From assembly GCF_021018805.1 (NCBI RefSeq), contig NC_086257.1:19939193-20003192 (forward strand): 64,000 nucleotides of DNA, written 5' to 3'. This DNA is from Prinia subflava (taxonomy: Eukaryota; Chordata; Aves; Passeriformes; Cisticolidae). Under the pieces are notes generated by a model. The model worked only from the letters and a program-made list of their open reading frames with translations. It was not told where the DNA came from and did not search any database. Shown here piece after piece: positions 1-11,800 of this stretch; within the stretch, counting starts at the first letter, position 1, and the number at the start of each line of letters is the position of its first letter. A program made the position numbers and the translations under genes.

Positions 1-3000
1 GTGCTGAGGCCTGACTGACCCTGGCCAGGAGGAGTCTGGTTTATTTGCTGTGTCCTGCTCTTTATCCAGGTGGGAACATCTTCTCTGCTGTGGCTCTGGA
101 AGCCTCCAGCCCCACAGGGAGACCCCCAGCAGGAAGGGACTCAAGAACTGGGTGCTGCTTTTCTACACCACCTGCCTAAATTCTGGCAGTGCTGTTAGCA
201 CCTGGCAGAGAATGGAGAGCTCTTACAAGAGCACCAAACAGAGCTCTGGTTTCAGGCTCACAAAGGTGGAACAGGGAGTCAGAGCATTCCTGCTGCTCAG
301 CAGAGCCTTTCCCTTCTCAAAGGTATTGAACAGATCGAAAACCAAACCCTGGTGTTCCTGCAGGATGATCTCTTTCCTTGCCCCTACTGAAATAAGAAAA
401 CACAATATATCCATCCCCACTCTTTCTGATATAGAGTCTTTACCCCACAATTCTCTGAAAGACATTCCAATTTTGTATAATTCTAATTTAAGGCTCATCA
501 TCTGTTCTGAAACTAACATTAATTGGTGCAATGCTGGCTGTTTTAATACTTGAGTGCCTCAGCAAAGTGGCAATACTCTTTTTTTATTGACTGCACTTGT
601 AACAAAAACAGCTCTACAAACAAGATGTTCTTGCTGGCATTTTGTAGTACCTTCATTTACATTGCTTTTTGACTCATCATAAATTTTTAAAGTATACACT
701 AGTTTTGTCTCACAACTTCTACACTTGACAAAATTTCTTCCTGTTGTCCAGTTGTATTTGAAAAGACAGTCTTCATGCAAATTTTGCAATCCTTCACTTC
801 AGGAGATCTCTTTAAAAACACGTAATTGTGCATGTTTGTTATACCCAGTGAACTGCCTGCATATCAACATAATAGGAGACAGAATAAAAGAAAATAAAGG
901 ACAAGGGCAGAGTATAATTTCATACAGAGGATTATGTTTCAAAAGCATCTTGAGGATTTCTATCTTGAGAATACATCAGGCTGGTCACACAAAACCAGTC
1001 AAAAAACCCTTCAGAATAAGAATTTTGGATACAGATTTTCTGCCACTGGGATCAGATTTTCACAGCACATCTGCAATGAAGGCATCACAGAGCAGAGATC
1101 TGAACCAGGCCCAGCCACTCCTACCAGTGCCACACAATGCAAAATGCAAGGAGAGAATTTCACGGCGCTGCACACTGAAATCTGAAATTTCAGCTGTTTC
1201 TTTAGGCTCTTGACCAGGATTTAAGAGCTAAATTTAAATAAAGGCAGACATTAGTTTGTGCTTAATTTATATTTTTAGGTTCCTTCAGGCATCCCATCCC
1301 TCAGCTCAGGACATAATATATTGGTTCTTAGGAGCTTTTTCCCAGGACACACATTTCTTATGCATTGTCTCGATGTTTAATTTTGGTCTTATCCTCCCCC
1401 CTCTGGGTGGCTCCAATCCCAAGAAATGCTCAGCATCAAGAGCATGGCTGCAGCATAGGTACCCACATTTAAAGGCAAGATTAAAACCACTATGGATTGG
1501 GCTAAGTCTCCTAAGGAAATCTGTGGTTTTAAAATTCCTTAAGACAACCCCAAGTCTTGAAAATTTGGTTTTGAATTCACGACTGAGCCCATGAAGCAAA
1601 ATCCAGTATCTGTAGAATTCAGCATCTGCAATGTGATCGTAGCTATGTAAAGGAACAATATAAAGAAAAACATTTCTAGAATATACTGTACAACTGTACA
1701 CCAAAGGAAGGATAAGTATGATCTAAAAACTAAACCAACAAAGAAACATCCACTCTAGCAGCTGTATTTCCCCAGGTCTTTCTGCAATTTGTTTGCAAAA
1801 TCAGCTAATTAACTCTTAGTACAAAAGCAGCTATTTCCATCCCTTGTCACATCAGCATATACTAAAGTTCTACTGACTTCACCTCATAATTCACTCAAAT
1901 GTAAATTAGAATACTCTAAATTAAAAAAAAAAAAGAAAAAGAAAAAATAAAAAAACCACCACAGTTACTACGTTATTGTTAGTAGAAACTTCATGTTTTA
2001 AAAGAGGCATGCACTGGGGAAAGAACTGTCTAATTTGACATCTTTGTCAAAAGATCTGTAGACAGAAAAGAGCTCCTACAGAGAGCTGCTACAACAGACA
2101 AGGTACTTTTAGAGTACCCAGAGGAACTATTCCTCTAGAATGTTGGCATCTTCTTTAAAGAAAAATTCATCTTCCTTGTAAAGCCACCAATTCAGTACAT
2201 GTGTGCCAATAACAAATGCCTATGGTAGTACTGATGCTGAAGAATGGATTAATAAAATTAGAGTCTGATAAATTCTGTAACTACGTGTGTGAAGAACAGG
2301 ATACTGGGAAACAGGGGAATATTCTAACAGCCCCAGGGCATAGTCCTACCTATTAGAGAAGCAAGCTTCAGGTTTGGTGTTTTTTTTTATTTGTTCAGAT
2401 TTAACATTGGTGGATTTCAGTGGTTGAATACAAATCAAATTATTCTGTGATTCCATAAATGTATGTGTTGACTTTCCTTCAAAAATGCATGCACTTATCA
2501 AATTGTTTGATATCCCTCACAGCAAACTTATATTTTTTAAATAAAAACAAAGGATGTACAATAGATTTTTCTCATTACACAGTAAAAAGCCACTATTGGA
2601 CAAACTGAAATCATTTGACTTGTGCAGTAAATATACAGTGGCTTCTTTGTACAGTCATGGTCATCAACCAGGAGACAAAACCTCGCCCAAAAAATAAGAG
2701 ACCTGTCACAGACATCTTTGCTGAGAGCCTCTCACCAGTGCAGCCAGATCTAAACCACAACAAGGCATGGCAAAAGAAGGAATTGCTGTGGAAAATGTAA
2801 CTTCTTTCCAAGGCAGGTAAGTCCCGCTAACACAGGCACTCAGGTGGCCTCAGTACAGAAAAAAAAGTTCAGTTGGTCACAGCCAGCAGCTGAAATTTCA
2901 GCAAGTCCTAAATATTTGTTGTGTTTCACCTTCAGAAATCCAGCTCCAGCTTTGAAATGTTCCAGTCTTTGTCTACAGTGTCAAACAAGTCAGATTTTAC

Positions 3001-4325
3001 AAGTTCATTCTGTATTCAGGTGAGGAAATTAAGTAGTTACTCAGTTACTGCAAGTACCATTTTGACTCATGGTATTTAATTTTCTTGTATATAAAATAAG
3101 GATTAAACAATGTTTGCTCTTACTGCTACCTATCTTCCTTTGCTTATTCAGATTGCTGTAATTTGCAGTAAGAAGTGTGTTCCATGAGATGTACAAACAA
3201 CATCAATCTTGGCGTTCTCTCCTAAGATTTAGGGTGATACATTATGTATCAGCTGACGTGTTTATCCTGTGGTTTGATTGGATCAGATGGAGCTGACATA
3301 TTTGCTTCCTTCACTTAAATTCCAACTCTAGTTTGAAAAATGATGATTTTTTTTCCCCTTTACTGATAGTTGGCAGACAAATCTTGAGAGTAGCCAAGTA
3401 CAATTTAGGCCTAAAGAGGACTTCAGGAACTGATGGTTTTGAAGAGCAAGCTGGCTAAGAAACATTCTGACAGAAGCCAATGATAACTTTTTTAAAGAAC
3501 ATAGAGTCTTATTGCAGTATCAAAAATACTTAAGGAATGTAGAAATAATTCTCTGTTTTCAGTCAGAGAACTGAGCAGGTCAGAATGTTCACAGACATCT
3601 TTGTGTCTGTGATCCAGACCCAGATCCAATCCACGAGGAGTTTCTACACATGCCATGCTACCAATGGCTGCTGTATTTTTTTGTTGTTGATTTTTCTCTT
3701 GTTCATTGAAACCAAAGTTCATGGTTGTTTTGATATTTTCATACTTGTCAGAGTTCTCGAGGCTGAAAGCATTACATTCCAGTGACTCAAAAGAAAAAAG
3801 GAAAAAGCCCAGAACCAATCCTGTAATACCGAAGCCTTGACATATTCCCACAACCTTACAAATATATGTCACAGGAGGAAAGGTAATTAGTTCTGTCCTG
3901 TAATAATTCTTCCATTTTGAAGGAAGCATATTAGCATATCAGCAGAAAAGATATGGACAATTTCAGAGGGTAGGGGAATAGAGCTGTTTTTTAATACCTG
4001 ACTTAACCAAGTTGAGCTGTGTTGGATGGTACAGCTGGTTCATCAAATTTTTACCAGGGGTTCTGCAATTTCAGCTTATTTTTATTACCTAGTCTTTATC
4101 CATCAGAGTTCAAGTATAAAGTGCAAGAGTCCTTGAGGCTACTTGCTTTTAGGAACAAAGAACTACTGAAAAATTCCAAGCATATCTCCCCTAACCAGGC
4201 TTGAACAGATAGAGAATATGCTGTCTGGCCAAACACAGTATGACTGTCTGTCAGAAAACCTCACGTCTTCAGCAGCAAAGCCACCTCTCTCACATCTAAG
4301 GCTGAGAAAATCCCCATACAGCTTT

Positions 4326-4344
4326 CCCCCCCCCCCCCCCCCCC
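4326..4344. repeat. 19-base poly-C homopolymer
   Basis: An uninterrupted run of 19 C, preceded by GCTTT and followed by TTTG. On the NAALADL2 sense strand it is poly-G. Long C/G homopolymers are rare in vertebrate introns and prone to slippage and sequencing error, so the exact length is uncertain. Confidence 0.9.
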
Positions 4345-6045
4345 TTTGAATGTTGTTTACTTCCCTATTCACCACAATTAATAGAACATCCCCAAAGTTA
4401 CCGTGCCAGGTTATATTACCAGATTTGCTCCTGTTTTTACTGCTGCTGACAATAGCCACAGAATGAAATACACATTGGTAGAAGGGAGTTTTCAGCAGGT
4501 TTGTATTTACCCTCTGCTTGGATTATATGTTCTTTCATGCACGAAGGCTAAAGGTAAAACAGAGAGTCTCACTTGTGTGCTTAAGAGAATATGTGCTAAA
4601 TCAAACCATTCCTGTGAAATATGGGTTCCTGTGCTGCTTTGCAGGAAAACACAAAGCTTGTTTGTATTCATAGTGTCACCACAGACAATAGAGTTGTGCT
4701 TTGAACAGCTCAAATACCATCCAACCATAAATACCAGTAAGATTCTCAGAGCCAGTACATGAGATGTTGGTCAGAAAAAAAAGCAAATTATTTAACTTAG
4801 GGAGTGACTACAGCCACTGGCACATTACACTGCACCTACGCTGTTCCATCACCTTGGAGCAGATGAGAGCTCTGAAAAAAAAAGTGCTGCCAGCTGTGGG
4901 AGGACAAACAGAAAAATTAGGAGATGCCCCAAGTGATAATGCAATTTCTCAGCCCAAAACTCATGCTTTCATGTGTGACAGAGCACACAAATGGTACCCC
5001 AGACATTTCTGGAGGATGCACAACAAGGTCAAACTCTACATCTAAAAATTCAGTATCAGCAGCAGATGGTGAAATCTGGATATTGATCAGGCCCCACCTT
5101 GGTGCTCATCTCAAGCACTGAGACCTGTTCTTCTGCTTTGTTAACCTCCCTCAGCAGCCCTGACACCTACCCCAGCCCACACTCCTGCTTGTTAACTGCA
5201 GGCTCGAACAATTCCTTCTGAAAGAACAAAACCATAACGTAATTCACCTCCAAAAAGACGTGAGAGCTCTGCTGATCTGTGCAGAACTCGTGCCTTTGAT
5301 GAAGGGTTGAGAGATGATGGCAAAGGCTGGCACACGTGGCTGAAGACAGGGATTTTAAAAATTACATCCAACAGAATACATCACTGGAGAAAGCTAACTG
5401 GAGAAATTACCTGTGAAAATCGACACTCCAAAGTGCCACATTTCCATGATGGAAATCAGAGCATATAGGGGAAGGCTGCCTTATATCTGCCTGGGCCTTG
5501 CAAGGACAGAGAGTTCTCTGGGCTGGGCTTGGATATGAGATATTTTCAGGCGCATCAGACTTCTGTTTGCTCAGTATTTCAGATGAGTTCTGCACACACC
5601 AAACAAACTCTTTAACACTTTAGGTGCTGTAATTCTGGAGTGATGTTGTGTCTCTGGTGCTCAAACAATTCTGCCAAATCCTCTGTCTCTACACAGAGGC
5701 AATGTCTAAATGAAAAGAGAAAATGCCTCAGTGGAATATACAGATGTAGAGATGCCTCTATTGGCATGCCCAGGCACAATGCCACAGGACTTTTTCAAGA
5801 ATGATCTGACTCCCAAAAGAGCACATTATAGTAGGAATAACACAGGAATATGAATGTACTCTGTTGAAATATCTACACCAGGAATAATGCGCTGTTAGAA
5901 ATATTTCTGATAAAACTCTGCCACACATACTCTGTTCACAATACTATTCTACTGATTGAAAAGCTGCAAAATCTCAAAAGTCTTTGGGATTGTAAGAGTT
6001 TGAGACCTTCATGTTAATTTAGATACGTTGCATTACCTCGGAATG

Positions 6046-6137
6046 CAAAAAAACCCAAAAACCAACCAACAAAAAAACCACCAAACAAACCCCTGGCCCC
6101 CTCCCCCAAAAAACAACAAAAAGCCCCAAAAAACCAA
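6046..6137. repeat. A/C-rich low-complexity tract
   Basis: About 90 bp of A and C with a small CTGGCCCCCTCCCCC core. Same texture as the other A/C tracts in the window. Confidence 0.85.
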
Positions 6138-7165
6138 GCTCATTTGCAGACACCACGGAGGAAAATTAAAATACTTGCAGAGGTAGCATGCAGCAAACCA
6201 CAGATTTTCATTTTTAGAGAGATTACAGAGAAAGAAGCTACCAAAGTTATGGACATCACTGCCATTGAATGAGTGTTTCCTATATTAGAGAACTAATGGG
6301 ACTAAACAACAGTTAAATGAGATATATAACCCTTCCATGCCTCAAAGGAACAGAACAGTACGATCCTGTTAGAAAATGCCTCAATTCTTGTGCTGCACCT
6401 TATCTATGGTCAAAATGTGAATTTCATTTACCAACAGTCCAGCAGTCTCTTCATTCTATTTGCATACTTTCCATTCCATTTGCTTCAGGAAGAAAACCTG
6501 CCTGTCATCTCCTTGGAAGTGTTTATACTTAAAAAACATGGAAATATCACTGTATGTTACACAAAACCCCCTTATTTCCTCTAGAAATGGAAACACTCCT
6601 CCCTCTTGCTGTTTTGTTTAATGTTTAGAAGTTAATTGCATTACAGCAGTTCTGCTTTATGCAATTCCATAATTGGAGTGTAGAATAATGAGGTTCACTC
6701 ATAATTTTCTCAGGAGTTATCTGTCAGCACCCATAACTCATCATAAAACCAACGATGTCACTTCTGGTGTGCCTTTTGTGACTTTGGTGCCTGACAGAGC
6801 AAAAACCAACACGAGATGATTTCATGGCTGGTCCTGGGGAAGTGGCTCCAGTGGCATCCCCTGTGAGGGGTCTGCTGTTCAAACTCTCAGAACTGCACGG
6901 TCCCAGACACCACAGGATGCTCTGGTGAGCACAGAGGGCATAAAAGTATTTTCAAACTGGTTAATCACTGAATTGACTGGTTACCATGAAACACTGTGCT
7001 GAGTAACAGTGATGAAATTTATTAAAAAATAACACACACTTTTCTGAGTGTGCATTTGGTGAAAAGGGAGTTTTATCTGACTTCTGGTCAGGTGGGAAAA
7101 TCCCTTTTCTGCCACACAGGCACACGGTCATCCATTTTAATACTTGATACTACCAACATTAATAT

Positions 7166-7215
7166 TAATTACAAGGTCTGTAAATCATTAATAATAATTA
7201 CAAGGTCTGTAAATC
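7166..7215. repeat. Direct duplication of 21 bp, period 29
   Basis: A perfect 21-bp word starting TAATTACAAGG and ending TCTGTAAATC occurs at 7166-7186 and again at 7195-7215. The identity of the copies suggests a recent local duplication. About 160 bp further on, AATTGTTCTGACA is also repeated (about 7373-7398). Confidence 0.9.
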
Positions 7216-8060
7216 TCACTTATGGTATCACCAAGTTTTGCAGTACTGAATGTTTCAGTTCTTTGCCACTAGGAAGCTTATAGATTTCTGTTTCTTTGAA
7301 TGCTTCAGATCAGCATGGTTCTCACAGCAACCCACCCTAAATCCATCTTTTCAGTGCCAAGATCAGCATATGAATTGTTCTGACAATTGTTCTGACAAAT
7401 TAGATCTTCTAAGCACTCAGATTACAGATCCTTCTATTTAATGGCTGCATATCTCACATTCATTTTTTCCTGCCACATTCAGCAATCTCTTCCTTTTCAA
7501 AGTGCCCATGAAATCGGGGTACCCATGACATCAGAGAGCACAAGGCACATTTAGCTGATTATTGGTACTTGAACCAAAACTCATGTAAAAAATTACATTG
7601 AAACTTTCACACAGGTATTTATTATCAAGCCATACATACAGGTAAAACCTAAGAAACACTAAAATCCTATTTCCCTAAAGGAGATGAAGGGCTTCAAATC
7701 AACACAAACTTTTCCACCAGCCTGAGTGGCCATACAAGCCAAACAGACTGTGAGTGATATGCAGTGAAAAATAAGAATAAAAAGTTATAGTTTCAAATGT
7801 TTTCATAAACCATTTCTGAGAAAAAAAAAGCCAATTAAAATTACCAAATGTTGAGCTTACCGTATCCGAACATTTAATTTCTCTTAACATAAAAAACCAG
7901 TTTTGTGTGAAAAGTCTTTGGAAATTAAAAGATAAAATTTCTGAAGCAGGTATGGCACCTGCTTTACTTGAAACTGCAATGTCCTTTGGCAGGTACCCAC
8001 TGAGGAACATTAACTTCTAGCTGAGGACTGGAAATTCTAACTACAAGATAATTTCTCACT

Positions 8061-8116
8061 AGTTTTGGTTTGGTTTTTTGTGGGTTTTTTTGTTTTGTTT
8101 TGGTTTGGTTTTTTTC
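8061..8116. repeat. G/T-rich low-complexity tract
   Basis: Repeated GTTTTG and GGTTTG words. This is the same sort of tract as the A/C runs elsewhere but in the opposite orientation, and the only clear one of its kind on the plus strand. Confidence 0.85.
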
Positions 8117-8566
8117 CTCCCAAAAATGAATAATTTATTATAAAGCTAGAGATTTATAATAATATTCTTGTGAAGAAATAACTTGGTCCCATCAACCACA
8201 ACAAAAATATGGAGATTTCAGACTAAGGAACAGCATTAATAATGCTTTGTTAACTATTTAAATTATAGCACATGCAATTCCTGCCATCAGCTGGGGCTCA
8301 GTGCCCTGCTCTCACGCCAGGAAGTTTAACATGAAACATGCAAAATACAACTGAATCACACAAAAAGAAGCATTTGCACCTGGAACTGCTTCGATCACAA
8401 GAGTTGACCAATGTAAAGAATATTCCCAACGTGGATCCCAGTGAAGAGAACTCCACAATTTTTAATCACATTCGAAGGATTCACAGGAAAAAAATAAATT
8501 GCATTTCAAAATTAATAGCAAATTCAAGAGGACAGTATGTATAAATGAGGTCTCCATTTCTCTTAC

Positions 8567-8662
8567 CTTTGCAATGGTCTCATGCAGGCTGAAGGAGGGA
8601 TCCAGCTCCTCAGTTTTGGTTGCATGTACAGGAAAAAGAGCTTCAGAGAGAAAGCTGGAGTT
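8567..8662 (-). CDS. NAALADL2: NAALADL2 internal exon (end of the segment visible in this window)
   Basis: This 96-nt, 32-codon exon is phase 0 at both ends. The acceptor is TTCTTTCTCACAG (ending at 8663) and the donor is the near-consensus GCAAAG|GTAAGAG (intron from 8566). It reads NSSFLSEALF, ATKTEELDPSFSLHET and IAK. The human counterpart is GPSFLSEARF, ATKIEEMDPSFNLHET and ITK. In the active enzyme the parallel stretch is PLYHSVYET, whose histidine (His553) is the last zinc ligand. Aligned on the ET pair, that position is phenylalanine here, so this ligand is also missing. NSS at the exon start is a potential N-glycosylation sequon not present in human, where the residues are GPS. The next coding segment expected in family members (GEVILQIANEPVLPF in human) was not found in bases 1-8566 and is presumed to lie beyond the left edge. 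Confidence 0.93.
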
Positions 8663-9507
8663 CTGTGAGAAAGAAGTAAGGAGATTTTTAGGATTCCCCA
8701 CTGATTTCCTCCTTCAACTGCTTATTGAATTTTGTTGATAGATTGAAAAATTCTTCAAAAATTCCTTAAATTTTGATGAATACGAAATTTATTTCACTGA
8801 TCTCATTAACTGATTCCAAGCTCCCAAAGAAAGCAAAACCCCCTAAGTGTTATGACTTTATTTCTGGAATGGCAGTTGTCTCTGTAATTATGCTTCCCAA
8901 AGCAGCTAAAAATTTTGTCTAAAGGAAGAAAAAAAATATCCAAACAGCTCTATTCTGAGCTAAGCAGCAATCAGACATTTTATTAACTCATTATGATTTA
9001 AGTCTTCAGAAGAAATGTAACCATAAGTTAATGTGGTGAGTAAATGTAATCAAGGAATAAATAATCTTTTATCTTCTGCACCCATCCTACTTCTCTGTCC
9101 AGTAATACAATCTCCACAACAAGGAATTTTTGTCAATTCCCTAAAATGATACACTTCATGTTGACCACTGTTTTAACACCAGACAATCTAATATATTTTT
9201 TGTATAGAATGTTCATCTCTTCTTGTACTGTAAAAAAGTGAGACATTATTTGCATATTTGTTGTCACAAGGAAACAAAAAATCAATATCAAGGAGTGGAC
9301 TGGAAAAAAAAAGCAAAACATTATAAAACAAACCTCTAAGCCTCAAAGGTGCCCAGGTGTCTGCAACAGGAATTATAATACATTGCTGGTAAATCTCCTT
9401 GTTAAATTTTTCTATAAATTAATGCCTTCATGATCAATATTCTATCAGTATTTCCATGCATTTCTAGGAGATTATTTCTGGTAGAAAACTCCCACTACTT
9501 TCTTAAA

Positions 9508-9528
9508 ATATATATATATATATATATA
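9508..9528. repeat. AT dinucleotide microsatellite
   Basis: About ten uninterrupted AT repeats flanked by AAAA and AATTAG. Likely length-polymorphic. Confidence 0.9.
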
Positions 9529-11159
9529 ATTAGCACTGCATCATATAAATTTTTGTGTTCAGTGATGCATCTGTGTGTTGCATAACTTGTCACAGAAGCA
9601 TCACAAAAATAAATGAAGTAATTTTTTCTTTCAGAATTTTTTTTTTTTAGATCTCAGGGAGAAGATGCACAAAGTCATTTATTACAAAGATAAAACACAT
9701 ACTTCAGCACTGACTCATAACTATTCATCTTTGTTTCACGTCTGCACACCAGTTTACAGAGCTGTGGCATTTGACTGGGGAGGGTGAGGAACACCCTCAC
9801 TCTGCTGTGGTGGTGCTAATGCTGCTCATCATCAGTCACACAAATAACATCAATAACTTAAAGAGAGTTTCATTATTTATATTCACTCTTGAGTATCTCA
9901 CTGAGAGTCAGTGCAGGGAGCAACTACCAAATTAGATTTGCTACCCAAGGTCAGATTATTGCCCCATCTAGACAAATATCCCCTTTTTTTTTTTTGAATT
10001 TAAAGCGTGGTGGATGAGCTGCCTGGAAAGCAGGGAGGCACTGCTCCCCTGGCTTCTCTCCCAGACCCCAGCTGGGCCAGGCAAAGCAGCACCTCTGCCT
10101 TTGCAAGAACTCAAATTACACAGCAAAAAAATCAAAATGAATGCAATGATCAGCAAATGGATCAAAACAACTTGGACATCACCAGTGACGAGTTTTGCTC
10201 ATGAAGGAATCAAGACCCTGCTTGCAAAGATCTTGTTTGAAATAACTTACTGACATCTGAAATCTTGCTGTGCACTTGTAAAAGCCAATGTTTAAAACAG
10301 CTGTGGCTGCTTTGTTTTGTTTTGTTTTCTCCCTCATAAAAGGCTCATCCATTAAGAACTGCTAGAAAGGCCAACTTTGTTTCTCTTGCCTTCTGCTGTT
10401 TTTCAAGCTATGCTCACCAGAGAAAGCTGCTTTCCAACTAACTCTTTATCCCAGGGAGCACAGGGCAGAGATGAGTCCAGATGATGTTCCAAGGGCACCT
10501 CTCAGCATTTAACAGCAAGAATAACACCTTCCAAGGGCTGGAAACTGAATCACACCTCGCTGTCTTTCCCTCACCAAGCTCACAACAAGTGAGCGTTGTG
10601 TTTTGGCTTTTTTTGAACAGCAATTTGCTAAGCAAATTTCTAGTAAATCACACCAAAAGACTTGCTAATCTAAATCCATTAAAAGCAATTTTATGTATTA
10701 TTCCTTTCTGTTTTTCAGCCACAGTAGGAGCTAGAGCTGCAGCTGCTGTCCTTGTTCTCTCCCACACTCACCTCCAAACACAAACCATCACCTCTGCCCC
10801 AGCCAGGCACTCACATCACCTCACCTTGTACAGGGGACAGAACCTTCAATACATTGTGAATGCTCTGGGGATGACATCAAATGATAGAAAAACCTTTTCA
10901 AGGTCAGACCTCTGCAAAACACCATAAAATTTAGGAGGCCAAACTTCCACTAGTGCTTTATAAATTTTCTCCTTTGCTTTTCATCGTGTTCTGCTAATTT
11001 TTCTTTAAGTTCATGGCTATCCAAATGGATTAAGAGCATTTTCTCTTCTGATATGAGGTTATGTTTTTATCAAATGAACCCTACAATCTACAAAGCATGA
11101 CCCCAATAATCCTTGAATTCCCAATGAAATTATTTGGCATCTCTTAAGAGCTCCTCAGA

Positions 11160-11800
11160 AGGGAAATGAACGAGCACTACATGTATTTGGAAGTGAGTTT
11201 CCAAACTATGCCTTTGTCTCGTGTTCCTTTTGGAATAATCAGTTAACCTGGTCTTTTCAATACTCATTTAATGAAGCATTCTGTGAAATTAGAACGACAT
11301 TGATGTTCCACTTTTCAAATAATGGGTCACTTCTGATTAAACTTCGATTGAACATTCAACTTTCAATCTTGAAACAAATTGCCTCCTTCTCTTTTTAATT
11401 TGAACCCAATTTCCTGCTGCCCTCGGGTCTTGTGACAGTAATTAATTGATTTATGAATCAATTAAATGGAGATCGAAAATGCAGGCAAAAAATCTCTTAA
11501 AACCCCAAATCTGGCTTACTCTTGCTTATTTATGATGGACGTTGCACTAAAATTCACTTCTGATTTTCTACACTCATTTTTCTAACTTAACTTATCCTTC
11601 CTCAACTAATTAAGTGAACAAAATGTTTCACCTTCTAAAGGTACTAAATTTGCCATCCCTTGTGTACTGTCTTATAACATACCTTCAATTTACATGCCAA
11701 CTTTCAACCAATGCATTTTAAATCACAAATAAAATCCCACAGCACTTCTGGTGATTGAATGTAAAACAATAAATACCCAGACAGGCTTCAGAGATCTATT
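11160..11800. promoter_or_regulatory. Possible conserved non-coding element around the 11.44 kb palindrome
   Basis: The sequence is complex and AT-rich with retained CpGs (for example TTCGATTG, GATCGAAA and GGACGTT) in a CpG-poor intron. It contains the perfect 24-bp palindrome with homeodomain cores and a CTTGTGACAG motif just before it. No open frame or repeat family seen. Inference only. Confidence 0.3.
11442..11465. repeat. Perfect inverted repeat with homeodomain-type cores
   Basis: Arms TTAATTGATT (11442-11451) and AATCAATTAA (11456-11465) are exact reverse complements around a 4-base TATG centre. Each arm holds TTAATTG / CAATTAA, a typical LIM- or paired-type homeodomain core, and TGATT/AATCA, a PBX-type half-site. 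It lies inside a stretch (about 11160-11800) that keeps several CpGs and reads like conserved non-coding DNA. Function is inferred only. Confidence 0.75.

Larger units (their letters stand above)
1..8566 (-). other. NAALADL2: NAALADL2 intron downstream of the last exon in the window (partial)
   Basis: It starts with the strong donor GTAAGA at 8566. The next expected exon was searched for by its conserved residues on the minus strand and not found. The stretch contains a G/T tract (8061-8116), an A/C tract (6046-6137), a 19-C homopolymer (4326-4344) and a 21-bp direct duplication (7166-7215). An acceptor-like site at 387-389 precedes an open frame with a chance EIILQ string; it is out of phase with the last exon and was rejected. 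No other gene seen. Confidence 0.75.

Noticed and set aside
223..386. Minus-strand open frame after a good acceptor (TTTTCTTATTTCAG), containing EIILQ as in the next expected NAALADL2 exon, with an AATAAA further on at 45-40
   Set aside because: The last confirmed exon ends in phase 0. Joining at CAG gives an immediate TAG, and joining at the following TAG puts EIILQ out of frame. The rest does not resemble the conserved LPFNALDIA segment. Probably chance.
50..553. Plus-strand open frame of 167 codons at the left edge
   Set aside because: No recognisable domain, no splice-site pattern and no similarity to known proteins that I can see.
3492..3929. Minus-strand open frame of 145 codons with a membrane-like hydrophobic stretch
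   Set aside because: Does not match the NAALADL2 anchor (which belongs upstream of this point in the gene) or another family, and is open on both strands as a shadow.
8061..8116. Interstitial telomere-like repeat
   Set aside because: The words are GTTTTG and GGTTTG, not TTAGGG; it is low-complexity G/T DNA.
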